Positions 25,409 to 34,716 are shown, counted from the stretch's first letter. The stretch: DNA of 64,000 nucleotides from CAITJF01 sp032654645 (GCA_032654645.1 JAULAW010000005.1:806001-870000), one strand, 5' to 3'. Numbers and translations are program-made. Notes: a model not told the origin generated them from the sequence alone.

Positions 25409-26211
25409 GGTTTGCGATAAATGGATGGCGAAAGCGGGTGCAGCGCATCGATCAAACCGTTCAGGCTTTCCGAGTGGCCAATCAGAAAATGGCCACCCGG
25501 TTTGAGCAGGGGCAACATGCGCTGGACGATCTGGCGCTTGGTTTCCTGATCGAAATAAATCATCACATTACGCAGGAATATGACATCGAATGCGCCCAGT
25601 GACGGCAAGGGCTGGTTCAGGTTGACCTGTAAAAAATTTACCCGGTCACGCAGTTCCTTGTCCACCAGCAGGGTATGCTCCTGTGAGCCCACCCCTTTCA
25701 GGCAATAGCGGGTCAGGTGTGCGCGAGAAATGCCTTCGGTGCGATCCAAGGGGTAATGTCCGGTGCGCGCTTTATCCAGCACCCGCGTGCTGATGTCCGA
25801 GGCGACCACTTCCCACTGGCTGCTTCCGAGGTGGTCGGCGAGCACCATCGCAATGCTGTAGGGTTCCTCGCCGCTGGAACAGGCCGCGCTCCACACCCTG
25901 AAAGAGCTGCCGGGCTTGTGCTGGGGCAGAACCTGAGCGCGCAGAAAATCGAAATGTTTGGGCTCGCGGAAGAAATAGGTCTCGTTGGTGGTGAGCAAGT
26001 CCACCGCTATTTGCAGCTCATCAGAATTCGGGCTGGCGGTCAGCAGCCTGAAGTAATCGCCGTAGCTGTCGAGGCGATACTGGGCCAGGCGCTTCGCCAG
26101 CCGCCCGCTCACCAGAGCTTTTTTTGACGGCGACAGATTGATGCCTGCGAGCTGGTAGATCAGCTTCTGAAACTGGCTGAATTCATGGTCGCTAATGGCG
26201 GTTGCAGGCAT
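25405..26211 (-). CDS. cheR: Chemotaxis methyltransferase CheR
   Basis: SAM-dependent methylation of receptor glutamates. The N-terminal helical domain contains ISDHEFSQFQKLIYQLAGI and KKALVSGRLAKRL, which bind the receptor. The SAM domain has FRVWSAACSSGEEPYSIAM (motif I), VASDISTRVLDKARTGHY and FDVIFLRNVMIYFD, all typical of CheR. The C-terminal block GGHFLIGHSESL is present. Length (268) is normal. It ends overlapping the start of cheD. Confidence 0.96.
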   Translation of the reverse strand: MPATAISDHEFSQFQKLIYQLAGINLSPSKKALVSGRLAKRLAQYRLDSYGDYFRLLTASPNSDELQIAVDLLTTNETYFFREPKHFDFLRAQVLPQHKPGSSFRVWSAACSSGEEPYSIAMVLADHLGSSQWEVVASDISTRVLDKARTGHYPLDRTEGISRAHLTRYCLKGVGSQEHTLLVDKELRDRVNFLQVNLNQPLPSLGAFDVIFLRNVMIYFDQETKRQIVQRMLPLLKPGGHFLIGHSESLNGLIDALHPLSPSIYRKP

Positions 26212-26269
26212 TGCGTTATTCCTTGAACTGTTGGCGCGGTATCAATGGAGTTTTGCGCTCCTCTAAAAA

Positions 26270-26300
26270 ATTCGTCATTCCCGCGCAGGCGGGAATCCAG
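26270..26300. repeat. REP-like palindrome TTCCCGC...GCGGGAA
   Basis: CGTCATTCCCGCGCAGGCGG followed by GAATCCAG. The intergenic repeat sits between cheR and cheW. The same family forms the 117-bp element at 40298-40414. Confidence 0.78.
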
Positions 26301-26377
26301 CTTGTTGATTTAAATGCTCAACACGGACTGCTTCGTGCCATATTGGTGCCGGAGCAACGAGCAGCCCATAACTACAC

Positions 26378-26926
26378 TCACCCCGGCAGCATGGCCGCTT
26401 CCGGTTCTGCTCCACCCGCTTGGCCCAGCAGCGCCATTTCATCAATCGAGAGCACATGGTTGACATCGAGAATGACGACAAACTTGCCGGCAATTTTGCC
26501 CATGCCGCAGATGAAATCAGCGCGGATTCTGGCGCCGAAGGAAGGCGCCTGCTCAATTTCAGTGCGGGGAATTTCCAGCACCTCGTTGACGGTATCCACC
26601 ACTACGCCAACATCCTGTTTTTCTTCTCCCTGTTCGATCTCGATAATCACGATGCAGGTGCGCCGTGTGACAGCGCCGGCTTTACGCCCGAAGCGCACCG
26701 CCAGATCCACCACCGGCACCACGCTGCCGCGCAGGTTGATTACGCCGCGAATGAATGAGGGCATCATCGGCACCGTGGTGAGATGCCCGTACTCGATGAT
26801 TTCCTTGATGTTGAGGATGGGAATGGCGAACATCTCACCGCCCAGCAGAAAAGTCAGAAACTGGTTCTGCCCCTCCTCTTTGCCGGCGGCTACGGCATGT
26901 TGCTCCGCCCGTACAATCGCGCCCAT
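26378..26926 (-). CDS. cheW: Chemotaxis coupling protein CheW
   Basis: A 182-residue adaptor that links receptors to CheA. Typical segments are QFLTFLLGGEMFAIPILNIKE (first beta-barrel), PSFIRGVINLRGSVVPVVDL, and VIIEIEQGEEKQDVGVVVD. The C-terminal portion ends with FICGMGKIAGKFVVILDVNH and is followed by about 20 residues. Slightly longer than E. coli CheW (167). It lies 10 bp downstream of the mcp gene, so it is in the same unit. Confidence 0.95.
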   Translation of the reverse strand: MGAIVRAEQHAVAAGKEEGQNQFLTFLLGGEMFAIPILNIKEIIEYGHLTTVPMMPSFIRGVINLRGSVVPVVDLAVRFGRKAGAVTRRTCIVIIEIEQGEEKQDVGVVVDTVNEVLEIPRTEIEQAPSFGARIRADFICGMGKIAGKFVVILDVNHVLSIDEMALLGQAGGAEPEAAMLPG

Positions 26927-26935
26927 GACGGCCTC

Positions 26936-29716
26936 CTAAAACCGGACGAATTCATGTTCGCCCGGCATTCCTTCAACGGCTTTCCGCCCGATCTTGTCGG
27001 ATATCCGGGTAACCGGCGCCACCTGCTTCAAGGAAGGCGGGTTGCCAGTTTGCCGCACCGTGGCGGCGCTGCCGCCGTCCAGCCTGAAGAATGCCATCAG
27101 TTGTTGCAGCTTCTCGGCCTGGCCGCTCATTTCCTCCGAGGTGGCAGCCAGTTCTTCCGAGGCGGAAGCATTCTGCTGGGTGGTCTGGCTGAGTTGCGAC
27201 ATGGCGCTATTGATCTGGCCGATGCCGGTGGACTGTTCGTCCGAGGCTGCGGTGATTTCCTGCACCAAGTCCGAAGTCTTGTTGATTGACGGCACAATTT
27301 CGTCGAGCAATTTGCCCGCCCGTTCTGCCAGTTCCACGCTGGATCCGGCCACTTCGGAAATTTCCCGCGCCGCCACCTGGCTGCGTTCGGCCAGTTTGCG
27401 CACTTCCGCCGCCACCACCGCGAAGCCCTTGCCGTGCTCGCCGGCGCGCGCCGCCTCGATTGCGGCATTGAGCGCGAGCAGGTTGGTCTGGTAGGCGATG
27501 TCGTCGATGATGCAGATCTTGGCGGCGATCTGCTTCATCGCCGTGACCGTGGATTTCACCGCCTCACCACCCTCGGTGGCTTCCCTGGCGGCCTTGGATG
27601 CCATGCCGTCGGTCACCTTGGCGTTTTCCGCGTTCTGTCCAACCGATGCCGACATCTGCTCGACCGAGGCGCTGGTCTCTTCCACGCTGGCTGCCTGTTC
27701 GCTCGCCCCCTGGCTCAGGCTTTGCGCCGTCGCGCTGATTTCCTCGGCGGCGCTGGAGAGCGAATCTGCGGAAGTGCGCACATCGGAGATGGTTTCGGAC
27801 AGCTTGTTGACCGTGCCGTTGGTCGCATCCTTGAGCCGTTTGAACATGCCCTGATAATCGCGCTCGATGGTATGCGTCAGGTCACCCTGGGATACGCTTT
27901 CGATCACTTTCACCGCATCGGTGATCACATTCTCGGCTACCCCGGTCAGCGCGTTGATCCCCGTACCCAGCACCTTCATGAAACCGTCCTTGCCCTCCAT
28001 GACGATGCGTTGCGACAAGTCACCCGCGATTGCCGCCTCGACAATGCTGTTCACCTCTTCCTCGATCCTCACTTCCCCGCTTGCGTCTATCCATTCCACC
28101 GAAGCGCCCAGGCGCTGCCCCATCGCATTGAATACCGGATTGGCGGCCAGGCGGAAAGTGCGTCCACCGATTTTGATGGTCGTCTTGTAGGTCGTGGTAA
28201 AAGATTTCAGCAACTGCCGCTGATGCTCCGGTTTCTTGTGGAAACCGTCAATATTGGCGCCCAACAACTTATCGGCATTGAAATTCGGCAGGTCTTTCTT
28301 GATGTCAGCTTCGGCATTCTTCAATATTGCCTGCACCGACTTGTTCACGTAAATGATGTTGAGGTCATTGTCTGCGATCATCACGCCGGTAGAAGCATTG
28401 TCCAGCGCGTTGGTGATGCGCAGGGACTCGTTTGCCCGGCGCTGGGCATCGTTGACCTCGAAACCCATCCTGGTCTGCATGGCGGCCAACGCTTCCAGCA
28501 CCTTGCCGATCTCGTCATCATGCTTGATTTCAATGCGGTTGGTGTAATTGCCCTGGGATATCTGGTCAAAATAACCGATGGTCGCGGCCAGCGGACGGGT
28601 GATGGCGCGGATCACCAGGAGCGCGATGAGCGCGGCCAGCAGGGCGGCAATGGCGATGGCCGCGATGACCTGGGTGCGCATGGTGGCGTAGTCGCTCAGC
28701 GCCTGCCCGTAGTCCTGCTTGCCGTTGTCGAGATACAGTTTTTTTAGCGCCTCGATGTCCTCGCCGACCGGCTGGTAAAGCGGGCGGACAGATTCCACTG
28801 CCAGCCTGTTGGCCTCCTTGATATTGTTGGCGCGCAGGGCGGCAACGGCGGGCTTCAGCCCTTCCTGGACAAATTTTTTCCGGTCTTCGGCAAATTTGTC
28901 GGCCAGTTTTTTCTCTTCCGGGGCAAGCTGGGTATCGGTGTAGGTTTTCCATATCCTGGTGATTTCTTCGATATTCTTTTCGACCCCCTCGGTGTTCTTT
29001 TTGATTTCTTCGGCTGTGGGCGTGACCAGCGAAGCGGCAATCCGGAGCCGGTTTTGCAGCAGCAATTTCTGGATTTCGGTTATCTGGCCCAAGGGAACGG
29101 TGTTGCCTTGATAGATGTTTAACATGCCGTCGTTGGCCCGGCTGATGCCGAACAGCCCGTAGGCACCGACTGCTATCATGACCAGACACAGGAAAGCGGA
29201 CAGGAATATCAGCCGCCCCTTGACGGAAATATTTTTGAAGATGTTTGTTTTTTCGAGGAAGCTGGAGCGCACCGCATTCCCTCCCTTGATGCACAGGTTG
29301 CCTGCTTTGCCCTCGCGGAACAGGCGGTAGGCGGCATCAGCAGCTTCGATCTGCGAACGGCTGGGCTTGGAGCGCACCGACAGGAAACCGGTAGTCTGCC
29401 CGCCCTCGCGGATGGGGGCGACATTGGCCTCCACCCAGTAATAATCGCCGTTCTTGCAGCGGTTCTTGACCAGCCCGTTCCACGGCTTGCCCTTTTTGAG
29501 CGTGTCCCACAGGTCGGCAAACGCCTCCGGCGGCATATCGGGGTGGCGGATGTAGTTGTGCGGCTGCCCGATGGATTCCTGTTCGGTGTAGCCGCTCATC
29601 TCGCAGAAATAGGGGTTGACGTAGGTAACGATCCCCTTGAGGTCGGTCTTGGAAACGATGGTTTCCCCGTCCCGGAATTCCCGTTCCACATTGGTTACTG
29701 GCATGTTGGTTCTCAT
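26936..29716 (-). CDS. Methyl-accepting chemotaxis protein with two PAS domains
   Basis: A 926-residue receptor. Residues 1-120 form an Aer-like PAS (DLKGIVTYVNPYFCEMSGYT; NYIRHPDMPPEAFADLW), suggesting redox or ligand sensing from the cytoplasm. Helix 1 is about 168-190, followed by a four-helix-type periplasmic domain and helix 2 near 355-375. HAMP, a second PAS (ALDNASTGVMIADNDLNIIY) and another HAMP-like segment come next. The signalling hairpin tip is AYQTNLLALNAAIEAARAGE. PAS domains on both sides of the membrane-spanning part are unusual. ATG 29716 has GGGAGG upstream; it is co-directional with cheW and cheR. Confidence 0.93.
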   Translation of the reverse strand: MRTNMPVTNVEREFRDGETIVSKTDLKGIVTYVNPYFCEMSGYTEQESIGQPHNYIRHPDMPPEAFADLWDTLKKGKPWNGLVKNRCKNGDYYWVEANVAPIREGGQTTGFLSVRSKPSRSQIEAADAAYRLFREGKAGNLCIKGGNAVRSSFLEKTNIFKNISVKGRLIFLSAFLCLVMIAVGAYGLFGISRANDGMLNIYQGNTVPLGQITEIQKLLLQNRLRIAASLVTPTAEEIKKNTEGVEKNIEEITRIWKTYTDTQLAPEEKKLADKFAEDRKKFVQEGLKPAVAALRANNIKEANRLAVESVRPLYQPVGEDIEALKKLYLDNGKQDYGQALSDYATMRTQVIAAIAIAALLAALIALLVIRAITRPLAATIGYFDQISQGNYTNRIEIKHDDEIGKVLEALAAMQTRMGFEVNDAQRRANESLRITNALDNASTGVMIADNDLNIIYVNKSVQAILKNAEADIKKDLPNFNADKLLGANIDGFHKKPEHQRQLLKSFTTTYKTTIKIGGRTFRLAANPVFNAMGQRLGASVEWIDASGEVRIEEEVNSIVEAAIAGDLSQRIVMEGKDGFMKVLGTGINALTGVAENVITDAVKVIESVSQGDLTHTIERDYQGMFKRLKDATNGTVNKLSETISDVRTSADSLSSAAEEISATAQSLSQGASEQAASVEETSASVEQMSASVGQNAENAKVTDGMASKAAREATEGGEAVKSTVTAMKQIAAKICIIDDIAYQTNLLALNAAIEAARAGEHGKGFAVVAAEVRKLAERSQVAAREISEVAGSSVELAERAGKLLDEIVPSINKTSDLVQEITAASDEQSTGIGQINSAMSQLSQTTQQNASASEELAATSEEMSGQAEKLQQLMAFFRLDGGSAATVRQTGNPPSLKQVAPVTRISDKIGRKAVEGMPGEHEFVRF

Positions 29717-29810
29717 CGCTCTACCTCCCTCAATTTAAAAACTTTCAAACCTGCATTTGCTTCATCCATCCCGAAACATCACCCCATCATCCGTAGCGCT
29801 TCGGGCTTAC

Positions 29811-29912
29811 ATCGTTCCCACGTTGAGCGTGGGAGCGATACGAAATGCCCTTGCAGGCGCCCAGCTTGCCGCGCGATAACCGAACATCGCCCGATCAATC
29901 GGGCTCCTACGT
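29811..29912. repeat. Two palindromic repeats upstream of the mcp gene
   Basis: ATCGTTCCCACG...CGTGGGAGCGAT (29811-29839) is a hairpin of a common repeat type. CGCCCGATCAATCGGGC followed by TCCTAC (29888-29910) is half of the GTAGGAGC family also seen at 48856-48917. The second runs into the end of cheA. Confidence 0.65.
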
Positions 29913-32129
29913 CAAAGCCGCTTGTCTTGCCTGGCTGTACGCCAGATGTTGCGTTTCCTTGCTTACCGCGCGCTGGATCAGCGCCGGCACATCCAGTATC
30001 AGCGCCACCTCCCCGCTGCCGAGGATGGTCGAGCCGCTGATGCCTTTGAGATTGCCGAAAAGTTTGCCCAGCGGCTTGATCACGGTCTGGAATTCGCCCC
30101 TCAGTTCATCCACCACCAGCCCCGCTTTTTGTCCGGCGTATTGCACCACCACGATATTTTCGCGGCGCCCTGCCTTGCCCCGCTCGCAGAAGTGGTCGCG
30201 CAGGCGGATAAACGGCAACACCGTGCCGCGCAGGTTGATATAACTGCTTTCCCGGGCTTCCTGGCGTTCGGGCTCGCCGAGCTCGATACATTCCATCACC
30301 ATGTCGAGCGGCACCACATAAGAGGCGTTGCCCACCTCCATCAGGAAGCCGTCAATAATCGCCAGGGTCAGCGGCAGGCGGATTTTCACCGTGGTGCCGA
30401 TGCCTTCGCGGCTGTCAATTTCCACCGTGCCGCGCAAGGCCTCGATGTTGCGCCGCACCACGTCCATGCCGACACCGCGCCCGGACAGATTGGTGACGGC
30501 TTCGGCAGTGGAGAATCCCGCCTCGAAAATCAGCCCATATACATCCTGGTCGGTGAGCGTCTGGTTGGCCGTGACCAGCCCTTTTTCCAGCGCCTTGGCG
30601 AAGATTCTTTCGCGGTTCAACCCGCCGCCGTCGTCGCCGACTTCCACCACGATGTTGCCGGATTCGTGGTAGGCGTTGAGATGCACCGTGCCTTGCGCCG
30701 GCTTGCCGCGCTGGCGGCGGATTTCCGCTTTCTCGATGCCGTGATCCATGCTGTTGCGCACCAGATGCATCAGCGGGTCGCCGATTTTTTCCACCACCGA
30801 TTTGTCCAGTTCGGTTTCCGCGCCGCCGATAGACAACACGATGTCCTTGCCGATGTCTTTGCTCACGTCGCGCACCACGCGGTTGAAACGGTTGAAGGTT
30901 TCGCCGATCTGCACCATGCGCAGTTGCAGGGCGCTGTCGCGGATTTCCTCGACCAGGCGCGACAAGGTGGAAGTCGCTTCGTGCAGCGCGGGGTCGCGGG
31001 TGCGTTGCGCCAGCAGGCTGGTCGAAGCGCCGGCGATCACCATTTCCCCGACCAAGTTGATAAGCTGGTCGAGCTTGTCGGCCTGGATGCGGATCAGTTT
31101 GCTTTCCTGCGCCTTGTGCTCCTTGGCGAGTTTCTGTTTTCCCAGCGCCGCATTGATCAGTTCCGGCTGCACCACCCCCTGTTCTATCAGGATGTCTCCC
31201 AGCTTGGGTGCGGCGTCCTGGCTGAACTCGGTGCGCAACTCCTCCTGCAGGCGCAACGCATCATCCAATTCCTTCCGGGTCAGGGAGCCGCAGTTGACCA
31301 GCAGGTCGCCGAGCTGAACCTTGTCCTCCGGCAAATCGCCGATGAGCCGGATGTATTCTTCAATGTGGCTGTGCGGCGGCAGGATGCGCAACGTGCAATC
31401 GTCGCGCACAAACTCGAATGCCCCTTCGATGGTTGCCTTGTCCACGTTGTCCCCATGGAAGGCGATTTCAAAACCCAGATAGCAGCTTTCCGCGTCCATG
31501 TCCGTTGCGGGTGGGATGGCATCGGGCAGGGTAACGATATGGACGATTTTCCCCAGGCTGTCGAGATAGCGGATGAAGGCCAGCGGATCCATGCCGTTGC
31601 GCAGCACGTCCTGGTTGAAACGTAACGAGACATGCCAATGGTCGCTTGCCGCTGTGTTGCCGGGCTGAGGCAACACAGACGTTTTGGGCTGGGGTTGCGC
31701 GGTCGCCGGAACGGTAGATGCCCGCTCTTTTGTTCCAGCCTGATAAGCCTTGAGCTGGTTGAGCAGCATGATGCCGGTGGATTCGGTTTCCTTGTCCGGT
31801 CGGGCGGTAGAATCGGCAGCAATTTGATCCACCAGCATGCCGATGTAGTCGCGGCAAGATAACAGCAAGGCGATCAGATCACCGTTTATCGGCACGTCAC
31901 CGCCCCGCACCCGATCCAGCACGTTCTCCACCACATGGGTGAAGGAAACGATGCCATCGAGGCCGAACAGCCCGCCCGATCCCTTGATGGTATGGGCGGC
32001 GCGGAATATGGCATTGATCGCATCGTGGTCGTCCGGTGCGGATTCGAGGCCCAGCAGCGATTCCTCCATGGCTTCGAGCAGCTCGCGGCTCTCCATGATG
32101 AAAGTATGCAATGCCTGATCGAGTTCCAT
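29907..32129 (-). CDS. cheA: Chemotaxis histidine kinase CheA
   Basis: A 740-residue kinase. The Hpt domain has its phospho-His in FRAAHTIKGSGG (His46). After a Pro/Gln linker, residues 165-255 (WHVSLRFNQDVLRNGMDPLA) form the P2-like region known from non-enteric CheA. Then come two 24-residue repeats starting QLGDLLVNCG (272) and KLGDILIEQG (309), followed by dimerisation helices, the ATPase (HLVRNSMDHGIE; GDDGGGL; GRGVGMDVVR) and a CheW-like end. The repeats resemble the c-di-GMP-binding MshEN motif. The gene lies between the STAS gene and the mcp. It phosphorylates CheY and CheB. Confidence 0.95.
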   Translation of the reverse strand: MELDQALHTFIMESRELLEAMEESLLGLESAPDDHDAINAIFRAAHTIKGSGGLFGLDGIVSFTHVVENVLDRVRGGDVPINGDLIALLLSCRDYIGMLVDQIAADSTARPDKETESTGIMLLNQLKAYQAGTKERASTVPATAQPQPKTSVLPQPGNTAASDHWHVSLRFNQDVLRNGMDPLAFIRYLDSLGKIVHIVTLPDAIPPATDMDAESCYLGFEIAFHGDNVDKATIEGAFEFVRDDCTLRILPPHSHIEEYIRLIGDLPEDKVQLGDLLVNCGSLTRKELDDALRLQEELRTEFSQDAAPKLGDILIEQGVVQPELINAALGKQKLAKEHKAQESKLIRIQADKLDQLINLVGEMVIAGASTSLLAQRTRDPALHEATSTLSRLVEEIRDSALQLRMVQIGETFNRFNRVVRDVSKDIGKDIVLSIGGAETELDKSVVEKIGDPLMHLVRNSMDHGIEKAEIRRQRGKPAQGTVHLNAYHESGNIVVEVGDDGGGLNRERIFAKALEKGLVTANQTLTDQDVYGLIFEAGFSTAEAVTNLSGRGVGMDVVRRNIEALRGTVEIDSREGIGTTVKIRLPLTLAIIDGFLMEVGNASYVVPLDMVMECIELGEPERQEARESSYINLRGTVLPFIRLRDHFCERGKAGRRENIVVVQYAGQKAGLVVDELRGEFQTVIKPLGKLFGNLKGISGSTILGSGEVALILDVPALIQRAVSKETQHLAYSQARQAALT
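31134..31316 (-). other. Tandem MshEN-like motifs inside CheA
   Basis: CheA residues 272-295 and 309-332 each follow the pattern xLGxxLhxxGxhxxxxLxxALxxQ, with a 13-residue spacer. In MshEN domains of type II secretion ATPases the first position is Arg and the spacer is 5; here it is Gln or Lys and 13. Binding of c-di-GMP is an inference from pattern only. Confidence 0.5.
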
Positions 32130-32161
32130 TTGTTTTTCCTATTCGTTTTGCCGCGCCCGTT

Positions 32162-32199
32162 CCCTCACCTCAATCCTCTCCCGCAAGCGGGCGAGGAGG
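32162..32199. repeat. Palindromic repeat between STAS gene and cheA
   Basis: CCCTCACCTCAATCCTCTCC and then CGCAAGCGGGCGAGGAGG. A member of the CCCTCTCCC family. It is intergenic and could form a hairpin in the polycistronic che transcript. Confidence 0.72.
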
Positions 32200-32226
32200 C
32201 AAACGAATCGCTACGCGAATTTCACT

Positions 32227-32550
32227 TTACCGCGATGCGCGCGGCATCATCACCGGGTCGCCAAAGTAGGATGCCATGTTGAATAAATCCAGCACCTCCA
32301 GCGTTGCCGGGCTGTGCGCTACCAGGCGCAACGGCCTGCCGGAATTGGCCGCTTCGCGCTTGGCCAGCAGCAGCAACTGGAATCCGGCAGTATCCATTTC
32401 GCTGACTTCGGACAGATCGATTTCAACTTCCCTGCCGCTATCGAGGCAGCGCATCAATTCCCCCTTCATTTCGGCGGCATGGTAAATCGTCAATTCACCC
32501 GCCACGCGGGCGTGGCATACGCCATTGCTGGTTTCGATGCTGATCGTCAT
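32227..32550 (-). CDS. STAS-domain protein (anti-sigma factor antagonist-like)
   Basis: A 107-residue single STAS domain. It begins MTISIETSNGVCHARVAGEL and has the phosphorylation-loop region EVSEMDTAGFQLLLLAKREA, where the usual Ser is Thr (D-T-A-G). These small proteins occur next to cheA in many proteobacterial che clusters; the partner is not defined. Other possibilities are control of CheA localisation or a partner-switch. No anti-sigma kinase is nearby. Located between cheY-1 and cheA, all on the same strand. Confidence 0.88.
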   Translation of the reverse strand: MTISIETSNGVCHARVAGELTIYHAAEMKGELMRCLDSGREVEIDLSEVSEMDTAGFQLLLLAKREAANSGRPLRLVAHSPATLEVLDLFNMASYFGDPVMMPRASR

Positions 32551-32571
32551 GATGTTGTTCTCGCCCCCAAC

Positions 32572-32940
32572 TTACGGCATGACCAGTTTGGCTACGGCTG
32601 CCAGCATTTGCGCGGGCTGAAACGGTTTGACCACCCAGGCTTTCGCTCCCGCTGCTTGGCCTTCCTGTTTTTTCCCTTCCTGCGACTCGGTGGTCAGCAT
32701 GATTACGGGAGTGAATTTGTAGGCCGGCATCTGTTTCAGGTTCTTTACGAAAGTGATTCCGTCCATATTGGGCATATTGACGTCGCTGATGACGAGGTGA
32801 ACTTTTTGCCCGGTCAGCTTGGCCAGCGCATCCTTGCCGTCGCAGCCCTCGATTACCTCGTATCCGGCGCCGCGCAGCGCGATGCCAACCACCTGCCGCA
32901 GTGAAGCGGAATCGTCCACGATCATCACCGTCTTAGCCAT
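32572..32940 (-). CDS. cheY: CheY-like single-domain response regulator (1)
   Basis: A 122-residue receiver with no output domain. It contains MIVDDSASLRQVVGIALRGA (acidic pocket), VHLVISDVNMPNMDGITFVK (phospho-Asp), VIMLTTES (Thr) and AWVVKPFQP (Lys), so all key residues are there. It is a target of CheA. It is about 60% identical by eye to the next receiver gene; the two look like a tandem duplication. Confidence 0.92.
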   Translation of the reverse strand: MAKTVMIVDDSASLRQVVGIALRGAGYEVIEGCDGKDALAKLTGQKVHLVISDVNMPNMDGITFVKNLKQMPAYKFTPVIMLTTESQEGKKQEGQAAGAKAWVVKPFQPAQMLAAVAKLVMP

Positions 32941-32992
32941 TTTTCATCCCTCCGCAAAACATTTACCTGCAATGACCAACCACAAATTCCGC

Positions 32993-33361
32993 TTACGGCA
33001 ACGCAAAACGCGTAACCATTTCCAGCAACTGATGCTTATCGAGCGGTTTCGTCATCCATGCCTTGACACCCGCTTCCCGCGCCTGCTCGCGCGTGGATTT
33101 TATAAATCCGGTGGTGAGCATGATGATCGGCGCAAACTTGTGTACCTGAAGGGCTCTCACGGTTTTTACAAACGTGATGCCGTCCATGTTTGGAATATTG
33201 ACGTCGCTGATGATGAGATGCACTTTCCGCCCATCCAGTTTGGACAGCGCTTCCCCGCCATCGCATGCCTCGATCAGCTCATACCCGGCTCCCCTCAGCA
33301 CGATGCCGGCGAGTTGCCGCGTCGAGGCTGAATCGTCCACAATCATGATGGTTTTGGCCAT
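32993..33361 (-). CDS. cheY: CheY-like single-domain response regulator (2)
   Basis: A 122-residue receiver parallel to the previous one: MIVDDSASTRQLAGIVLRGA, HLIISDVNIPNMDGITFVKT, IIMLTTG and AWMTKPLDK. All catalytic positions are present. Having two CheY proteins in one cluster often means one signals to the motor and the other acts as a phosphate sink, or that there is a second output; which is which cannot be told here. Located 9 bp after the soluble-type mcp gene. Confidence 0.92.
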   Translation of the reverse strand: MAKTIMIVDDSASTRQLAGIVLRGAGYELIEACDGGEALSKLDGRKVHLIISDVNIPNMDGITFVKTVRALQVHKFAPIIMLTTGFIKSTREQAREAGVKAWMTKPLDKHQLLEMVTRFALP

Positions 33362-33370
33362 GGCATTCCC

Positions 33371-34618
33371 CTAAAAGAAGGTGATATCCGATGCTTCCTG
33401 CGTTGCACCCGTCTTTTCGTTGCGGTGGTTGCGCCGCTGCTCGGCGGTGGTGTAGCCCAGTGCCATTTCGTTCAACCAGGCTTGGGCATCAATTGCCGGT
33501 GAGTCGCCGCCGCTATGCTCGGCAGAATATTGCTTGAGGCGGGCATGCAAGCCGTCGAGGTTGTCGCGCACATGAGCCAGTATCTGGCTGACCCGGTCCT
33601 GGAACTGGATATATACCAGCGTATCCGAGATTTCCTTGCGTATGCCCTCGCTTTCGCTGCGCAGCATTTCGGATGATTCGCTTAACCCGCTGGCGACTTC
33701 CTTGAAATTGCCCAACACCTTGTGTATGGTTTTTTCCGACTCGGCCACCGTGCGCGCATCTTCTTCGCCGAATTTCTCTGCGGCAGCGATAACCGCCGTG
33801 ATCGCCTTGTTGATGATATTGGCCTTCTCCGTCATTTTTTTGCCGGTATCGCTGGACAGGTTGGAAAGCTTGCGCACTTCATCCGCCACCACCGCAAAAC
33901 CGCGCCCGGCCTCACCGGCGCGCGCCGCCTCGATGGCCGCATTGAGCGCCAGCAAATTAGTCTGAGAAGCAATTTCTTCCACATCGGTTGCCATTTTTTT
34001 CAAGTCGGCGGTATAAGCGATCAATTCGCGCACGTCCTGCACCATTACTGCACGCTCGCGCCGCGCCGCGTCCATCGAACGGTTGACGGCAACCAGATCG
34101 GCCTCGCTGCGGGACAACACCGACACTACGCTGCCGCCTTCCGCGCTTTCCCCATCGCCTGCGGCTTGTTGCGAAGCGGCTGCCGAAGCTTGCAGACGTC
34201 CGACAATAGCGGCGAAACGCGCCGCCAATTCGGTAATACCCTCCTCGGTCTGGCTGCGCGCCGTCTCGATCTGTTTCACCCAGATCGGCGCTGCCTTGTC
34301 GCAAAATTGCTCCAGGCCGGCGATGCCGCCATGTTGCCGCAATGCCTGTTGGGCCTGCCCCAGCAAGGCCTCTGCCTGCTGCACCAGTTGCGCCAGCGCG
34401 GCACGCTGGCGGTACGCGCTGCCCCATGCGCATAATGCGGCGAACGCTGCCACGGCAAAGGCGAACTGGATGCTCGCGCCCCCCAGCCCCTCGCCCCCAA
34501 AAAAGGACACACCCAGCAGGGCGGCGATACCCGCGCCACCGCTGGCCAGTGGCGATACCCATAGCCAAGCATCTGCATTTGCCCGCATGGTCATTTCCCC
34601 TTGGCTTATTCCAGACAT
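33371..34618 (-). CDS. Short methyl-accepting chemotaxis protein
   Basis: A 415-residue receptor with two close hydrophobic segments at the N-terminus (about residues 18-40 and 45-65) and no periplasmic domain. The signalling tip is QTNLLALNAAIEAARAGEAG. It probably senses membrane or cytoplasmic state. The C-terminus, YIQFQDRVSQILAHVRDNLD, is typical of che-operon-linked receptors. ATG 34618 has GGGGAG upstream. This is the first gene of the che unit; a 12-G tract and possible promoter lie about 90-110 bp upstream. Confidence 0.9.
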   Translation of the reverse strand: MSGISQGEMTMRANADAWLWVSPLASGGAGIAALLGVSFFGGEGLGGASIQFAFAVAAFAALCAWGSAYRQRAALAQLVQQAEALLGQAQQALRQHGGIAGLEQFCDKAAPIWVKQIETARSQTEEGITELAARFAAIVGRLQASAAASQQAAGDGESAEGGSVVSVLSRSEADLVAVNRSMDAARRERAVMVQDVRELIAYTADLKKMATDVEEIASQTNLLALNAAIEAARAGEAGRGFAVVADEVRKLSNLSSDTGKKMTEKANIINKAITAVIAAAEKFGEEDARTVAESEKTIHKVLGNFKEVASGLSESSEMLRSESEGIRKEISDTLVYIQFQDRVSQILAHVRDNLDGLHARLKQYSAEHSGGDSPAIDAQAWLNEMALGYTTAEQRRNHRNEKTGATQEASDITFF

Positions 34619-34716
34619 GATGTGCTCCCCGCAGCGTCAGTTAATCAACTGAGTGCATGGTGCCAGTCAGGACAACGCGGCGGTATAGGTAATTGCTGGT
34701 TTTGCTATCGGACTGC

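Noticed and set aside
29922..31625. 567-codon frame antisense to cheA
   Set aside because: His/Gln/Ala-rich shadow of cheA with no domain or ribosome site.
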